Made by a program: the position numbers and the translations under genes. Below, in pieces: positions 15,222-22,860 of a stretch of 64,000 nucleotides of DNA (its first letter is position 1; the number at the start of each line of letters is the position of its first letter). Source of the DNA: Haloarcula argentinensis DSM 12282 (GTDB lineage Archaea > Halobacteriota > Halobacteria > Halobacteriales > Haloarculaceae); NCBI GenBank assembly GCA_000336895.1, contig AOLX01000023.1, forward strand, positions 1 to 64,000, in the 5' to 3' direction. The notes below the pieces were generated by a model, which was not told where the DNA came from, did no database searches, and saw nothing but the letters and a program-made list of their open reading frames with translations.

Positions 15222-15237
15222 ACCCAAGTATTTGGGT
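15222..15237. promoter_or_regulatory. Inverted repeat before a small zinc-finger gene
   Basis: ACCCAA-GTAT-TTGGGT is a perfect inverted repeat with six-base arms, 24 bases after the larB stop and about 64 before the ATG of the small zinc-finger gene. It could be an operator for that gene or a short stem at the end of larB. Confidence 0.4.
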
Positions 15238-15300
15238 AAAGAGCTATGAGAACAACGCGCGTACGCGTATACGTCGGCGGTGGTGTCGCCGACGAACACG

Positions 15301-15450
15301 ATGCCTGAATGTGATCATTGCGGCGCGCACGTCTCAGACCAGTTCGCCCGAGTGTTCGCGGATGAACGTGGACACATCCGGGCGTGTCCCAACTGCTCGG
15401 CAAACGCTGGCATTGCCGAGGTATCGAGAGAGCGCGCCCAACAAGTGTGA
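15301..15450 (+). CDS. Small zinc-finger protein (DUF7563-like), second copy
   Basis: A 49-residue protein starting MPECDHCGAHV with CDHC (residues 4-7) and CPNC (residues 29-32), the same layout as the protein at 11345-11503: both share MPEC, two Cys pairs about 22 residues apart and FARVF/YARVF between them. They are paralogues. An inverted repeat precedes it. Function unknown; zinc binding is inferred from the four cysteines. Confidence 0.75.
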   Translation: MPECDHCGAHVSDQFARVFADERGHIRACPNCSANAGIAEVSRERAQQV

Positions 15451-15477
15451 GGCCCACTGGGCCACCAGCATCGTGCG

Positions 15478-15762
15478 ATGACTACCGCGCGGAGCCCTTA
15501 CCACGTGTACGTCCTCCGTTGTAGCGACAACACGTTTTACACTGGCTACACGACCGATGTGGAACGCCGCGTCCGCGAGCACGACGCCGGCGACGGCGCA
15601 AAGTACACTCGCGGCCGAACCCCGGTCGAACTCATCCACGTCGAGTCATTCGAGTCACAGTCCGACGCGATGAGTCGTGAGTACGAGATCAAGCAGTACT
15701 CCAGAGCGGAGAAGGAACGGCTCGTCGAATCTAGCGACGCCGAAGCGGAGTTCGATATCTGA
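15478..15762 (+). CDS. GIY-YIG nuclease-superfamily protein
   Basis: A 94-residue single-domain protein of the UPF0213/YhbQ type. The GIY-YIG signature is seen as YVLRCSDNTFYTGYT (residues 8-22), followed by the conserved Arg (ERRVREH) and a Glu in SREYEIKQ. Stand-alone small GIY-YIG proteins are thought to be structure-specific nucleases, but their substrate is uncertain. It follows the zinc-finger gene by 27 bases on the same strand. Confidence 0.85.
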   Translation: MTTARSPYHVYVLRCSDNTFYTGYTTDVERRVREHDAGDGAKYTRGRTPVELIHVESFESQSDAMSREYEIKQYSRAEKERLVESSDAEAEFDI

Positions 15763-15853
15763 ACTGCCGCTTGCCGCTCGCCGTTGATACCGGCAACATG
15801 ACAGCTTGCCGATGAGGCGTGACTTTTTGTCTGGGGGCTGAGAACCGCGAGAT

Positions 15854-17251
15854 ATGGACAACGACGCGGATGTCGACGCAGGTGCAATCGCCTTCGGGAC
15901 GGACGGCTGGCGGGCGACGCTGGACGTGTTCACGAAGCCGCGGGTCCGGATGGTCGGCCAGGCCGTCGCCACGACGCTCGCCGAGCGCGGGGCGAGCGGG
16001 ACCGTCGCGATCGGGTACGACGCTCGCGAGAGTTCGCCCGGGTTCGCCGACGAACTCGCACACGTCCTACGCGCGAACGGTTTCGACGTACTCTTGCCGG
16101 ACCGGGACACGCCAACACCGATCCTCGCCTGGACAGTAAAAGACCGCGGGCTGGCTGGCGCGCTCCAGATCACAGCCAGCCACAATCCGCCGGAGTACAA
16201 CGGCGTGAAGTTCATCCCTGGCGACGGGTCGCCGGCGCTGCCCGACTGGACGGCCGCCTTCGAGGAGAACCTCGCCGTCCTCGACCCACTGCCCGAAGAC
16301 GAGTGGGGCGAGCGAACCGAAGAAGACCTCATCAGCCCGTTCCACGACCACGCGCTGGATTTCGTTGACACCGACCTCGATGGCCTGTCAGTCGCCTACG
16401 ACGCGCTGTACGGCAGCGGTCGCGGCGTTACCGACGCCCTGCTCGAAGCGGCCGGGGCCGACGTGACCTGTCTCAACTGTGAACAGGACCCGGAATTCGG
16501 CGGTGGATCGCCCGAACCGTCGGCGGAGAACGCCGAGGGACTCGTCGGCGAAGTCAGCGAGGGCGACGCCGCGCTGGGAATCATCAACGACGGCGACGCC
16601 GACCGTATCGGCGTCGTCACGCCCGACCGCGGCTATCTGGACCCCAACCTGTTCTTTGCCGCGATGTACGACTTCCTGCTGGAGGACGAGGCGGGCGATG
16701 TCGTTCGGACGGTCTCGACCTCTAGCATCGTCGACCGGGTCGCTGAGGCCCACGGGCAGGATGTCCACGAGGTCGCCGTCGGCTTCAAGTGGGTCGCCGA
16801 GGCGATGGCCGACCACGACGCCCTGTTCGGCGGCGAGGAATCCGGTGGCTTCGGCCTGCCGGACCACCTGCGGAACAAGGACGGCGTGCTGGTGGCGCTG
16901 GTCGCCGCCGCCGCCGAGCGCGAGGAACCGCTTGACGCTCGTGTCGACCGACTGCTGGACGAACACGGCGAAATCCACCAGGACCGGATCAGCGTCGACT
17001 GTCCGGACGACCGGAAGGAGCCGGTCCTCGACGATCTCGAAACCGCACTGCCAGACGCGCTGGCGGGGGTCGCTGTCGACGGTATCAACACGGTCGACGG
17101 GTTCAAGATCCGACTCGAAGACGGGACGTGGGTGCTGGTCCGCCCCTCGGGCACGGAGCCGAAGCTCCGCGTCTACGCCGAAGCGTCGAGTGCGGAACGC
17201 GTCGAGGAACTACTGGAAGCGGGTCGGGAGCTGGTCGAACCGCTGGTCTGA
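15854..17251 (+). CDS. Phosphoglucomutase/phosphomannomutase family protein
   Basis: A 465-residue alpha-D-phosphohexomutase, longer than the GlmM-like protein at 11608-12924. It has FGTDGWR near the N-terminus, the phosphoserine loop ITASHNP with Ser109, the Mg loop DGDADR (246-251), a sugar loop GGEESGGFG and the phosphate loop RPSGTEP near the C-terminus. The GGEESGG loop fits glucose/mannose-1,6-bisphosphate chemistry, so phosphoglucomutase or phosphomannomutase is likely. Substrate is not decided by the sequence. Confidence 0.88.
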   Translation: MDNDADVDAGAIAFGTDGWRATLDVFTKPRVRMVGQAVATTLAERGASGTVAIGYDARESSPGFADELAHVLRANGFDVLLPDRDTPTPILAWTVKDRGLAGALQITASHNPPEYNGVKFIPGDGSPALPDWTAAFEENLAVLDPLPEDEWGERTEEDLISPFHDHALDFVDTDLDGLSVAYDALYGSGRGVTDALLEAAGADVTCLNCEQDPEFGGGSPEPSAENAEGLVGEVSEGDAALGIINDGDADRIGVVTPDRGYLDPNLFFAAMYDFLLEDEAGDVVRTVSTSSIVDRVAEAHGQDVHEVAVGFKWVAEAMADHDALFGGEESGGFGLPDHLRNKDGVLVALVAAAAEREEPLDARVDRLLDEHGEIHQDRISVDCPDDRKEPVLDDLETALPDALAGVAVDGINTVDGFKIRLEDGTWVLVRPSGTEPKLRVYAEASSAERVEELLEAGRELVEPLV

Positions 17252-17294
17252 CAGAAGCCAAATCTTTTCGCCGGCGTTATTCAACTGCTATCAT

Positions 17295-18059
17295 ATGTGC
17301 GAGCCCTCCTCCGCAGTCGTCGCTAAGTCCCTGACAAAGCGCTACGGAACCACAACGGCTGTTAACGAACTCGACCTCAGCATCGAACACGGCGACATAT
17401 ACGGTTTCCTCGGTCCAAACGGCGCCGGGAAGACAACCACCATGCGCATCTTCACCGGCCTCATCGAACCCAGCGGCGGCGAGGCACGCGTCGCGGGCGT
17501 CCCCTGTGTGGACCGACGTGCCCTAGTCGAGCACATCGGTCTCATGCCGGAGACGCCACCACTGTACGACCAACTGACCGGGCGCGAGCAGTTGCAGTTC
17601 GCGGCCGACCTGCGGAACGTCCCCTGGGATGCCGTCGTTGACACCGCGCTGTCGCTGTGTGCGTCGCTCGGTCTCCGTGCAGACTTGGACCGCCGCATCG
17701 ACGGCTACTCCAAGGGGATGAGACAGAAACTATCGTTCATTCAGTCCGTCCAGCACGACCCAGCCGTTGTCTTTCTCGACGAGCCCACTTCCGGATTAGA
17801 TCCCCGGGCAGCGAAGACACTCCGGGAACTGATCACTGACCTCGCGGACGGGGACACGACAGTTCTCATTTCAACGCATATTCTGCCAGTCGTCGAAGAC
17901 ATCGCCGACATGGTCGGGGTCCTCCACGACGGCCAGTTGGCGGCCGAGGGGTCGCCGGCAGAGCTGCGTTCGGCCGCGGAACGCACCGAGGGTGACGGTG
18001 CCGACCTGGAAGACGCGTTCCTGGCACTGACCACCGACGGCGACACCGCCTGGGTCTGA
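17295..18059 (+). CDS. ABC transporter ATP-binding protein
   Basis: A 254-residue ATPase subunit. Walker A is GPNGAGKT (residues 40-47), the signature YSKGMRQK follows at about 142, and Walker B reads VVFLDEPTSGLDP. The family is the DRA/CcmA-like group that powers ABC-2 type exporters. Two bases separate its stop from the permease gene, so they form one operon. Substrate unknown. The short C-terminal part beyond the switch histidine (STHILP) carries acidic residues. Confidence 0.92.
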   Translation: MCEPSSAVVAKSLTKRYGTTTAVNELDLSIEHGDIYGFLGPNGAGKTTTMRIFTGLIEPSGGEARVAGVPCVDRRALVEHIGLMPETPPLYDQLTGREQLQFAADLRNVPWDAVVDTALSLCASLGLRADLDRRIDGYSKGMRQKLSFIQSVQHDPAVVFLDEPTSGLDPRAAKTLRELITDLADGDTTVLISTHILPVVEDIADMVGVLHDGQLAAEGSPAELRSAAERTEGDGADLEDAFLALTTDGDTAWV

Positions 18060-18061
18060 CG

Positions 18062-19708
18062 ATGTCTGGCCGCGCTCAGCCGCCGAGCGAACGCGGTGAC
18101 CGGCACCTCCGGCATGACATACGCGATGCCTGGGTCGTCGTCCGGACCGAACTTCGCGCCCGCGTCCGCCAGACACTGGAGACGCCCCGACAGCTCATCA
18201 GCGTCGCGATGCTGCTCCTGCTGGCCGGCATCCTTCTCCCGCTGCTATGTTCCGATGTGGCGCTATCCTATGGTGCATCGCTGACGAGCGGATCGCCGCC
18301 GGTCGGACGGACCGGGCTGCTCGTCACCGCAGCCATGGGTGCCGGGCTGTATCTCGGCTTCTCGACCGCGACCCAGCAGCTCCAGCTCGGAACGCTAAGC
18401 CCGCTCGTCAGAACCGCAGTTCCGCCGCGAGCTGTCGTCTTCGGGCGGCTTACGAGTGAGCTCACCCAGGCGATAGTGTTCGTTATCCTGCCCGTGGTGT
18501 TGTTGCTGCCGGCTGTCGTCATTGGTGCCTGGAACCCCATCCCGGCGGTTCTGTTGATACTGGCGCTCGTGCCTCCGTTACTTTCGTCGGCGTTTGCTGG
18601 CCGTCTGCTGGGCGAGGGGCTCACGTTCGCAAACCGGTGGCTCGGCGTCGGCATTTGGACCAAGGGAGTGGTGCTTCTCACCACCACTGCAGCGGCGTAT
18701 CTCGGGCTGCAGATGTGGCTAGGATCCGTGCTTCCGGACTCCTCTATGACGGCGACAGAGGCCGGCCTGCAGACGATTGTCCCCGGCGCGCCCCTGCAGG
18801 CGTACGCGAGTGTCGTCCTCGAGCCCTTTGGCGCACAGGCACGGCCGCTGGGACTCGTCGTCGGGGCCGTGCTGGTCGCCGCTGTCCCGCTCAGTCTCGC
18901 CGCGACTGTGCGGTTCGAATCGTGGCTTCTCCAGCGCGAACCCGAAGCGGACCGCGACGAAACCGCACACGCCGACGAGAGTCGACCCGTAGCCGCGCCG
19001 TTTCGCGCCACGACATCGGCCCGGGTCGCTTGGCGGTACCTGCTCCGGACTCGCCGCGACCCCGCGATGCTGGCCCACCTGTTCCCGGTCTTTGTCGGCA
19101 GCCTGGGTATCCTGTCGACGGCTGTTACAGACCCAGATACGGTCCTGTGGTTGGCACCGGGGACGGCCGTCATCGTCGGGGCCGCCCTCGCTGGCGGTGC
19201 GTACTGTCTGAACCCGCTGGGTGACGACCGCGACCAGTTACCGCTCGTGCTGACCAGCACCGGGTCGACCACGATGTTGCTCCGCGGTCGAGCACTTGCT
19301 GGCCTCACGCTCGGGATGCTGTTTGCCTGGGGTCTCGCCGTGCCACTCGAACTGGCCGATGGCTCCGGCACCCACACCGTCGCCCTGGCTCTCTTTGCTC
19401 CCGTCCTGCTTCTGGCCGGCGCTGGGACGGCACTCGGGATGGGCGCATTGTCACCGAAATTTAAACGGAATGAGTACCTCAACGTCGAGCGAGCCCACCC
19501 CTCGCTGATCGTCTCGATTGGCTATATGTTTGGGGCGATACCTGTCGGCATCACCGGACTGGTGTTGTTTCCCGCCGCGGTTGGCGACCCGTCAGCTGTC
19601 AATCTTACGGCAGTTAGCATCTATATCCTCGTCATCGGAGCTATCAGTTGGGGCGGCTACGCCGCCGCTGTCCGTCGGCTCGACCGGCTGACGCTCGACG
19701 ACATCTGA
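18062..19708 (+). CDS. ABC-2 type exporter permease
   Basis: A 548-residue membrane protein with about twelve hydrophobic segments in two groups separated by a charged cytoplasmic stretch near residues 295-320 (EPEADRDETAHADE). It is the membrane partner of the ATPase encoded just before. The double length suggests a fused dimer of the usual six-helix permease. No sequence feature identifies the exported substrate. Confidence 0.85.
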   Translation: MSGRAQPPSERGDRHLRHDIRDAWVVVRTELRARVRQTLETPRQLISVAMLLLLAGILLPLLCSDVALSYGASLTSGSPPVGRTGLLVTAAMGAGLYLGFSTATQQLQLGTLSPLVRTAVPPRAVVFGRLTSELTQAIVFVILPVVLLLPAVVIGAWNPIPAVLLILALVPPLLSSAFAGRLLGEGLTFANRWLGVGIWTKGVVLLTTTAAAYLGLQMWLGSVLPDSSMTATEAGLQTIVPGAPLQAYASVVLEPFGAQARPLGLVVGAVLVAAVPLSLAATVRFESWLLQREPEADRDETAHADESRPVAAPFRATTSARVAWRYLLRTRRDPAMLAHLFPVFVGSLGILSTAVTDPDTVLWLAPGTAVIVGAALAGGAYCLNPLGDDRDQLPLVLTSTGSTTMLLRGRALAGLTLGMLFAWGLAVPLELADGSGTHTVALALFAPVLLLAGAGTALGMGALSPKFKRNEYLNVERAHPSLIVSIGYMFGAIPVGITGLVLFPAAVGDPSAVNLTAVSIYILVIGAISWGGYAAAVRRLDRLTLDDI

Positions 19709-19746
19709 GAACCAGTGCGGCTGGGTCCGAAGTCGCAACTACGGAC

Positions 19747-20322
19747 TTACTCGCCGGCGCTGACGACGTACGTGCCAGCCACGCGGTCGCCGAGGCGCTG
19801 TGCGTCGTCGCTCACGAACATGACGGCCGCTTCGACGAGGAGCCAACCGGCCATGAGAACGAGCGCGAAAATGAACCCGAACCCGCCGAGAATACCACCG
19901 AGCAGGAGCATGATCGGGAACGGGGCAAGCAGCACTGCCGTTCGGACCAGGCGGTCCCGTTGGGACGGTGGCGTGCCGTTCTCGTCGACGACTGCGACGT
20001 TCTGTGACCGTTTCCCGACCGTCTCGTTGGTCTCGGCGTAGTAGCCGAAGTAGTAGACGAGTACCGCGCCGATGGCGAGCCACAGGACCAAATTGATGAC
20101 GATACCCAGGAGTCCCGCGGCCAGCATCGACCCGCCGCCCATCGCACCCGGATCCCCGGGCGAGGTGGCGGCCATCGCGCCGACCGAGAGGACCGTGTTG
20201 AGAACGAACGTGACGAGCCACAGGCCGAACGCGACGGCGCTCAGGATGGCGAAATCGATGAGGTATGCGACGACTCGGTCGCCCCTCGCGTCGACTGCGT
20301 TTTCAGCGACAGTTGCTGCCAT
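19747..20322 (-). CDS. RDD-family membrane protein
   Basis: A 191-residue membrane protein starting MAATVAENAVDARGDRVVAYLIDFAIL, which shows the Arg-Asp and second Asp of the RDD domain (about residues 13-24), followed by three or four helices. RDD proteins are poorly defined; some act as ion antiporters. A TATA-like ATTTTTTAG on the minus strand lies 32 bases before the ATG. It converges on the ABC permease. Confidence 0.82.
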   Translation of the reverse strand: MAATVAENAVDARGDRVVAYLIDFAILSAVAFGLWLVTFVLNTVLSVGAMAATSPGDPGAMGGGSMLAAGLLGIVINLVLWLAIGAVLVYYFGYYAETNETVGKRSQNVAVVDENGTPPSQRDRLVRTAVLLAPFPIMLLLGGILGGFGFIFALVLMAGWLLVEAAVMFVSDDAQRLGDRVAGTYVVSAGE

Positions 20323-20349
20323 TGTCTTAAAATCGTTCTCGAAACCATC

Positions 20350-20358
20350 TAAAAAATG
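20350..20358 (-). promoter_or_regulatory. TATA box of the RDD gene
   Basis: On the minus strand this reads CATTTTTTA, 32 bases before the ATG at 20322. It is the only T/A run at the expected distance. Confidence 0.4.
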
Positions 20359-20406
20359 TTACGACGCTGTGAGAACAGTCCCGGTCTCTCTGCGGAGTTG
20401 CCATTC

Positions 20407-20787
20407 CTACTCACGCTTGCCACGATAGCGGCCTGGGTTGTCCAGTGGCTCGGTGTCGAACCCCAGCGCCTCGTAGAACGGCCGAACGTCAGCGTCGAAC
20501 TCGGCGGTGAGCCGGTCCCGTCGGCCGAGCGCGGCCTCGACGAGCGCCGTCCCGATGCCCTGGCCGCGGCGACGCCGACGGACAGCGACGGCCTCGATGT
20601 GGATCCCGTCGAGTACGAGTGCACCAAGAACGCGCCCATCCGTCTCATTGTCACCGGACATTGCGACGAGCGTGCTACCGTCTTCAGCACCCGCTCGCAC
20701 GGTTTCTACGGCTATAGAGAGGACCGCCCCGTCGAGGACGTTCATTACGGCAGGTACTTCGTCGGCCTTCGCTGTACGGATGTGCAT
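20407..20787 (-). CDS. GNAT-family N-acetyltransferase
   Basis: A 126-residue GNAT protein. Acetyl-CoA binding is seen as AVAVRRRRRGQGIGTALVE (motif A, RRRGQGIG at 72-79), and the C-terminal FYEALGF (104-110) is the family's motif B. Substrate not evident. It lies 29 bases behind the gene for the ubiquitin-like modifier SAMP2 on the same strand and is probably co-transcribed with it. The frame is open far upstream, but the true start is at 20787 (MHIRTAK). Confidence 0.85.
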   Translation of the reverse strand: MHIRTAKADEVPAVMNVLDGAVLSIAVETVRAGAEDGSTLVAMSGDNETDGRVLGALVLDGIHIEAVAVRRRRRGQGIGTALVEAALGRRDRLTAEFDADVRPFYEALGFDTEPLDNPGRYRGKRE

Positions 20788-20816
20788 GGCTGTGTTAGAG
20801 GGCGCTGCTCGGCGGT

Positions 20817-21017
20817 TCAGCCGCCTTTGATGAGCCTGACGACCCGAACGTGGTCGTGCTCGACTGGCTGGTCCGTCGGCATGTGTTCGCCGTCGACGAG
20901 GACTGACACCTCGTGGGGGCTCAGGTCGACCGGTGCGAGCAGGTCGCCGTAGGTCGCGTCCGCATCCACCTCCAGTTCGTGGGTGTCTTCGCCGGCGATC
21001 TCGACGGTGACGTGCAT
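20817..21017 (-). CDS. samp2: Ubiquitin-like small archaeal modifier SAMP2
   Basis: A 66-residue beta-grasp protein ending in IKGG. In Haloferax, SAMP2 has this length and the same LSPHEV-VLVDG core and LIKGG end; its C-terminal glycine is adenylated by UbaA and then joined to lysines of target proteins or used as a sulfur carrier for tRNA thiolation. All of that is family knowledge; what is seen here is the length, the core and the diglycine. The gene is divergent from rfcS and precedes a GNAT gene. Confidence 0.9.
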   Translation of the reverse strand: MHVTVEIAGEDTHELEVDADATYGDLLAPVDLSPHEVSVLVDGEHMPTDQPVEHDHVRVVRLIKGG

Positions 21018-21066
21018 ACCCAGCCGTACTCCGCCGACGCACCTGAGACTGTCGACTCTCGCGGGG

Positions 21067-21072
21067 TTTAAG
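21067..21072 (+). promoter_or_regulatory. TATA box of rfcS
   Basis: TTTAAG inside GGGGTTTAAGACC is centred about 28 bases before the rfcS ATG at 21097, supporting that start and a leaderless mRNA. Confidence 0.5.
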
Positions 21073-21096
21073 ACCGGCCCACACCTCCAATCGTCC

Positions 21097-22074
21097 ATGA
21101 GTGAGGCCGAGTCCGAGTCGCGGGCGGGACGCGAGGAGGTCTGGATCGAGAAGTACCGCCCGCAGACGCTCGACGACGTGATGGGCCACGAGAACATCGT
21201 CGGGCGGCTCAAGAGCTACGTCTCGCGTAACGACCTGAGCCACATGCTGTTTTCGGGCCCCGCGGGGACAGGGAAGACCACGTGTGCGACGGCTATCGCC
21301 CGCGAACTGTACGGCGATGACTGGCGCGAGCACTTCCTTGAGCTGAACGCCTCCGACGAGCGTGGTATCGACGTGGTCCGGGACCGCATCAAGAATTTCG
21401 CCCGGACGAGCTTCGGCGGCGTCGAGTACCGTATCATCTTCCTCGACGAGGCCGATGCCCTGACAAGCGACGCTCAGTCGGCCCTGCGCCGGACGATGGA
21501 GCAGTTCTCGAACAACGTCCGCTTTATCCTCTCGTGTAACTACTCCAGCCAGATCATCGACCCGATCCAGTCCCGCTGTGCGGTCTTCCGGTTCTCGCCG
21601 CTGGCCGACGACGCTGTGGCCGAGGAAATCCGAAACATCGCTGCCGAAGAAGACATTGAACTGACCGAAGACGGACTCGATGCGCTCGTCTACGCCGCCG
21701 ACGGGGACATGCGGAAAGCCATCAACGGCCTGCAAGCCGCGTCTGTCAGCGGCGACACGGTCGACGAATCAGCGGTGTACGCGATCACTTCGACGGCCCG
21801 CCCGGAAGAGATTCGGACGATGGTTCAGTCGGCGCTGGACGGCGACTTCACCGCCTCGCGGGCGACCCTCGATAGACTGCTGACTGAGGAAGGCATCGCT
21901 GGCGGTGACATCATCGATCAACTGCACCGCTCCATCTGGGAGTTCGATATCGGCGACGACGCAGCCGTCCGGGTGCTCGAACGCATCGGCGAAACCGATT
22001 ATCGGATCACCCGCGGCGCGAACGAGCGTGTCCAACTGGAAGCGATGCTGGCCTCGCTCGCACAGGACGAGTAA
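21097..22074 (+). CDS. rfcS: Replication factor C small subunit
   Basis: A 325-residue AAA+ clamp-loader subunit that loads the PCNA sliding clamp on primed DNA together with RfcL. Walker A is GPAGTGKT (residues 54-61), Walker B LDEAD (116-120), and the arginine-finger SRC motif lies at 159-161. The N-terminal [15 protein letters not shown] is the RFC box. No intein interrupts the gene, although haloarchaeal rfc genes sometimes carry one. The TATA box 28 bases upstream fixes the ATG. Confidence 0.96.
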   Translation: MSEAESESRAGREEVWIEKYRPQTLDDVMGHENIVGRLKSYVSRNDLSHMLFSGPAGTGKTTCATAIARELYGDDWREHFLELNASDERGIDVVRDRIKNFARTSFGGVEYRIIFLDEADALTSDAQSALRRTMEQFSNNVRFILSCNYSSQIIDPIQSRCAVFRFSPLADDAVAEEIRNIAAEEDIELTEDGLDALVYAADGDMRKAINGLQAASVSGDTVDESAVYAITSTARPEEIRTMVQSALDGDFTASRATLDRLLTEEGIAGGDIIDQLHRSIWEFDIGDDAAVRVLERIGETDYRITRGANERVQLEAMLASLAQDE

Positions 22075-22166
22075 CGCTCTCATACCGCGCCACCTCAATT
22101 TTTCACACCTGATAACTGGCAGGTGAGGTTTATGATGAAAGCGTCCTAAGAATATCAACAACTGAA

Positions 22167-22796
22167 ATGAAACGTTTACGACCATCTACGGAGGGGACGG
22201 GTGATGACCGCGGACAGGTCGGGATCGGGACACTCATCGTGTTTATCGCGATGGTGCTGGTCGCGGCAATCGCAGCGGGCGTGCTCATCAACACTGCGGG
22301 GTTCCTGCAGAGTTCCGCGCAGGCGACGGGCCAGCAGTCCAGCGATTCGACGACGAACCGAATCCAGGTAGTGGGTATCACCGGGGACCACTTCACTGGC
22401 GACAACGAGGTCGGCGTGGTTGATATTGTTGTCAGGCGGGCACCAGGGGCAAGCAACGTCGATCTAGACAAGACAACGATCCAGTGGATCGGCCCGAGCG
22501 GATCGTACTACCAGCTTGCGGCTGGCGGCGCAGACGGCAACCCCGATGGTCGGTTCGCCATCTCCACCGTACAGGACAATGACGGCTCCCAGCCGGTACT
22601 GAACGATGTCGAAGACCGGTTCAGAATCACGCTCGATCTGGGTGGTGACGACAGTGTTGGTGCCGTGCCGTTCGGCGAACCCTTGCCTGAAGGCGAGACC
22701 GCGACACTGCGTATTACTTCGCCAGCGGGCGGGATGACGACCGAGGAAGTCGTCGTGCCGAAGACCCTCTCCGGGGAATCCTCAGTTACGCTCTGA
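22167..22796 (+). CDS. Archaellin (archaeal flagellin)
   Basis: A 209-residue structural protein of the archaellum. The class III signal has a charged leader ending DDRG (residues 13-16), cleaved before [19 protein letters not shown], the conserved hydrophobic assembly helix; the rest is a beta-rich outer domain. It stands alone: the arl/fla motor genes are not adjacent. The peptidase expected to process it is at 61803-62825. A GTTTATGA element about 36 bases upstream is the likely promoter. Confidence 0.88.
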   Translation: MKRLRPSTEGTGDDRGQVGIGTLIVFIAMVLVAAIAAGVLINTAGFLQSSAQATGQQSSDSTTNRIQVVGITGDHFTGDNEVGVVDIVVRRAPGASNVDLDKTTIQWIGPSGSYYQLAAGGADGNPDGRFAISTVQDNDGSQPVLNDVEDRFRITLDLGGDDSVGAVPFGEPLPEGETATLRITSPAGGMTTEEVVVPKTLSGESSVTL

Positions 22797-22860
22797 CGGT
22801 CAGGCAAACCGCCGGCCCCTTCGGAACAGTTTTAGGCGAACGTGGGCCAACTGAACACCA

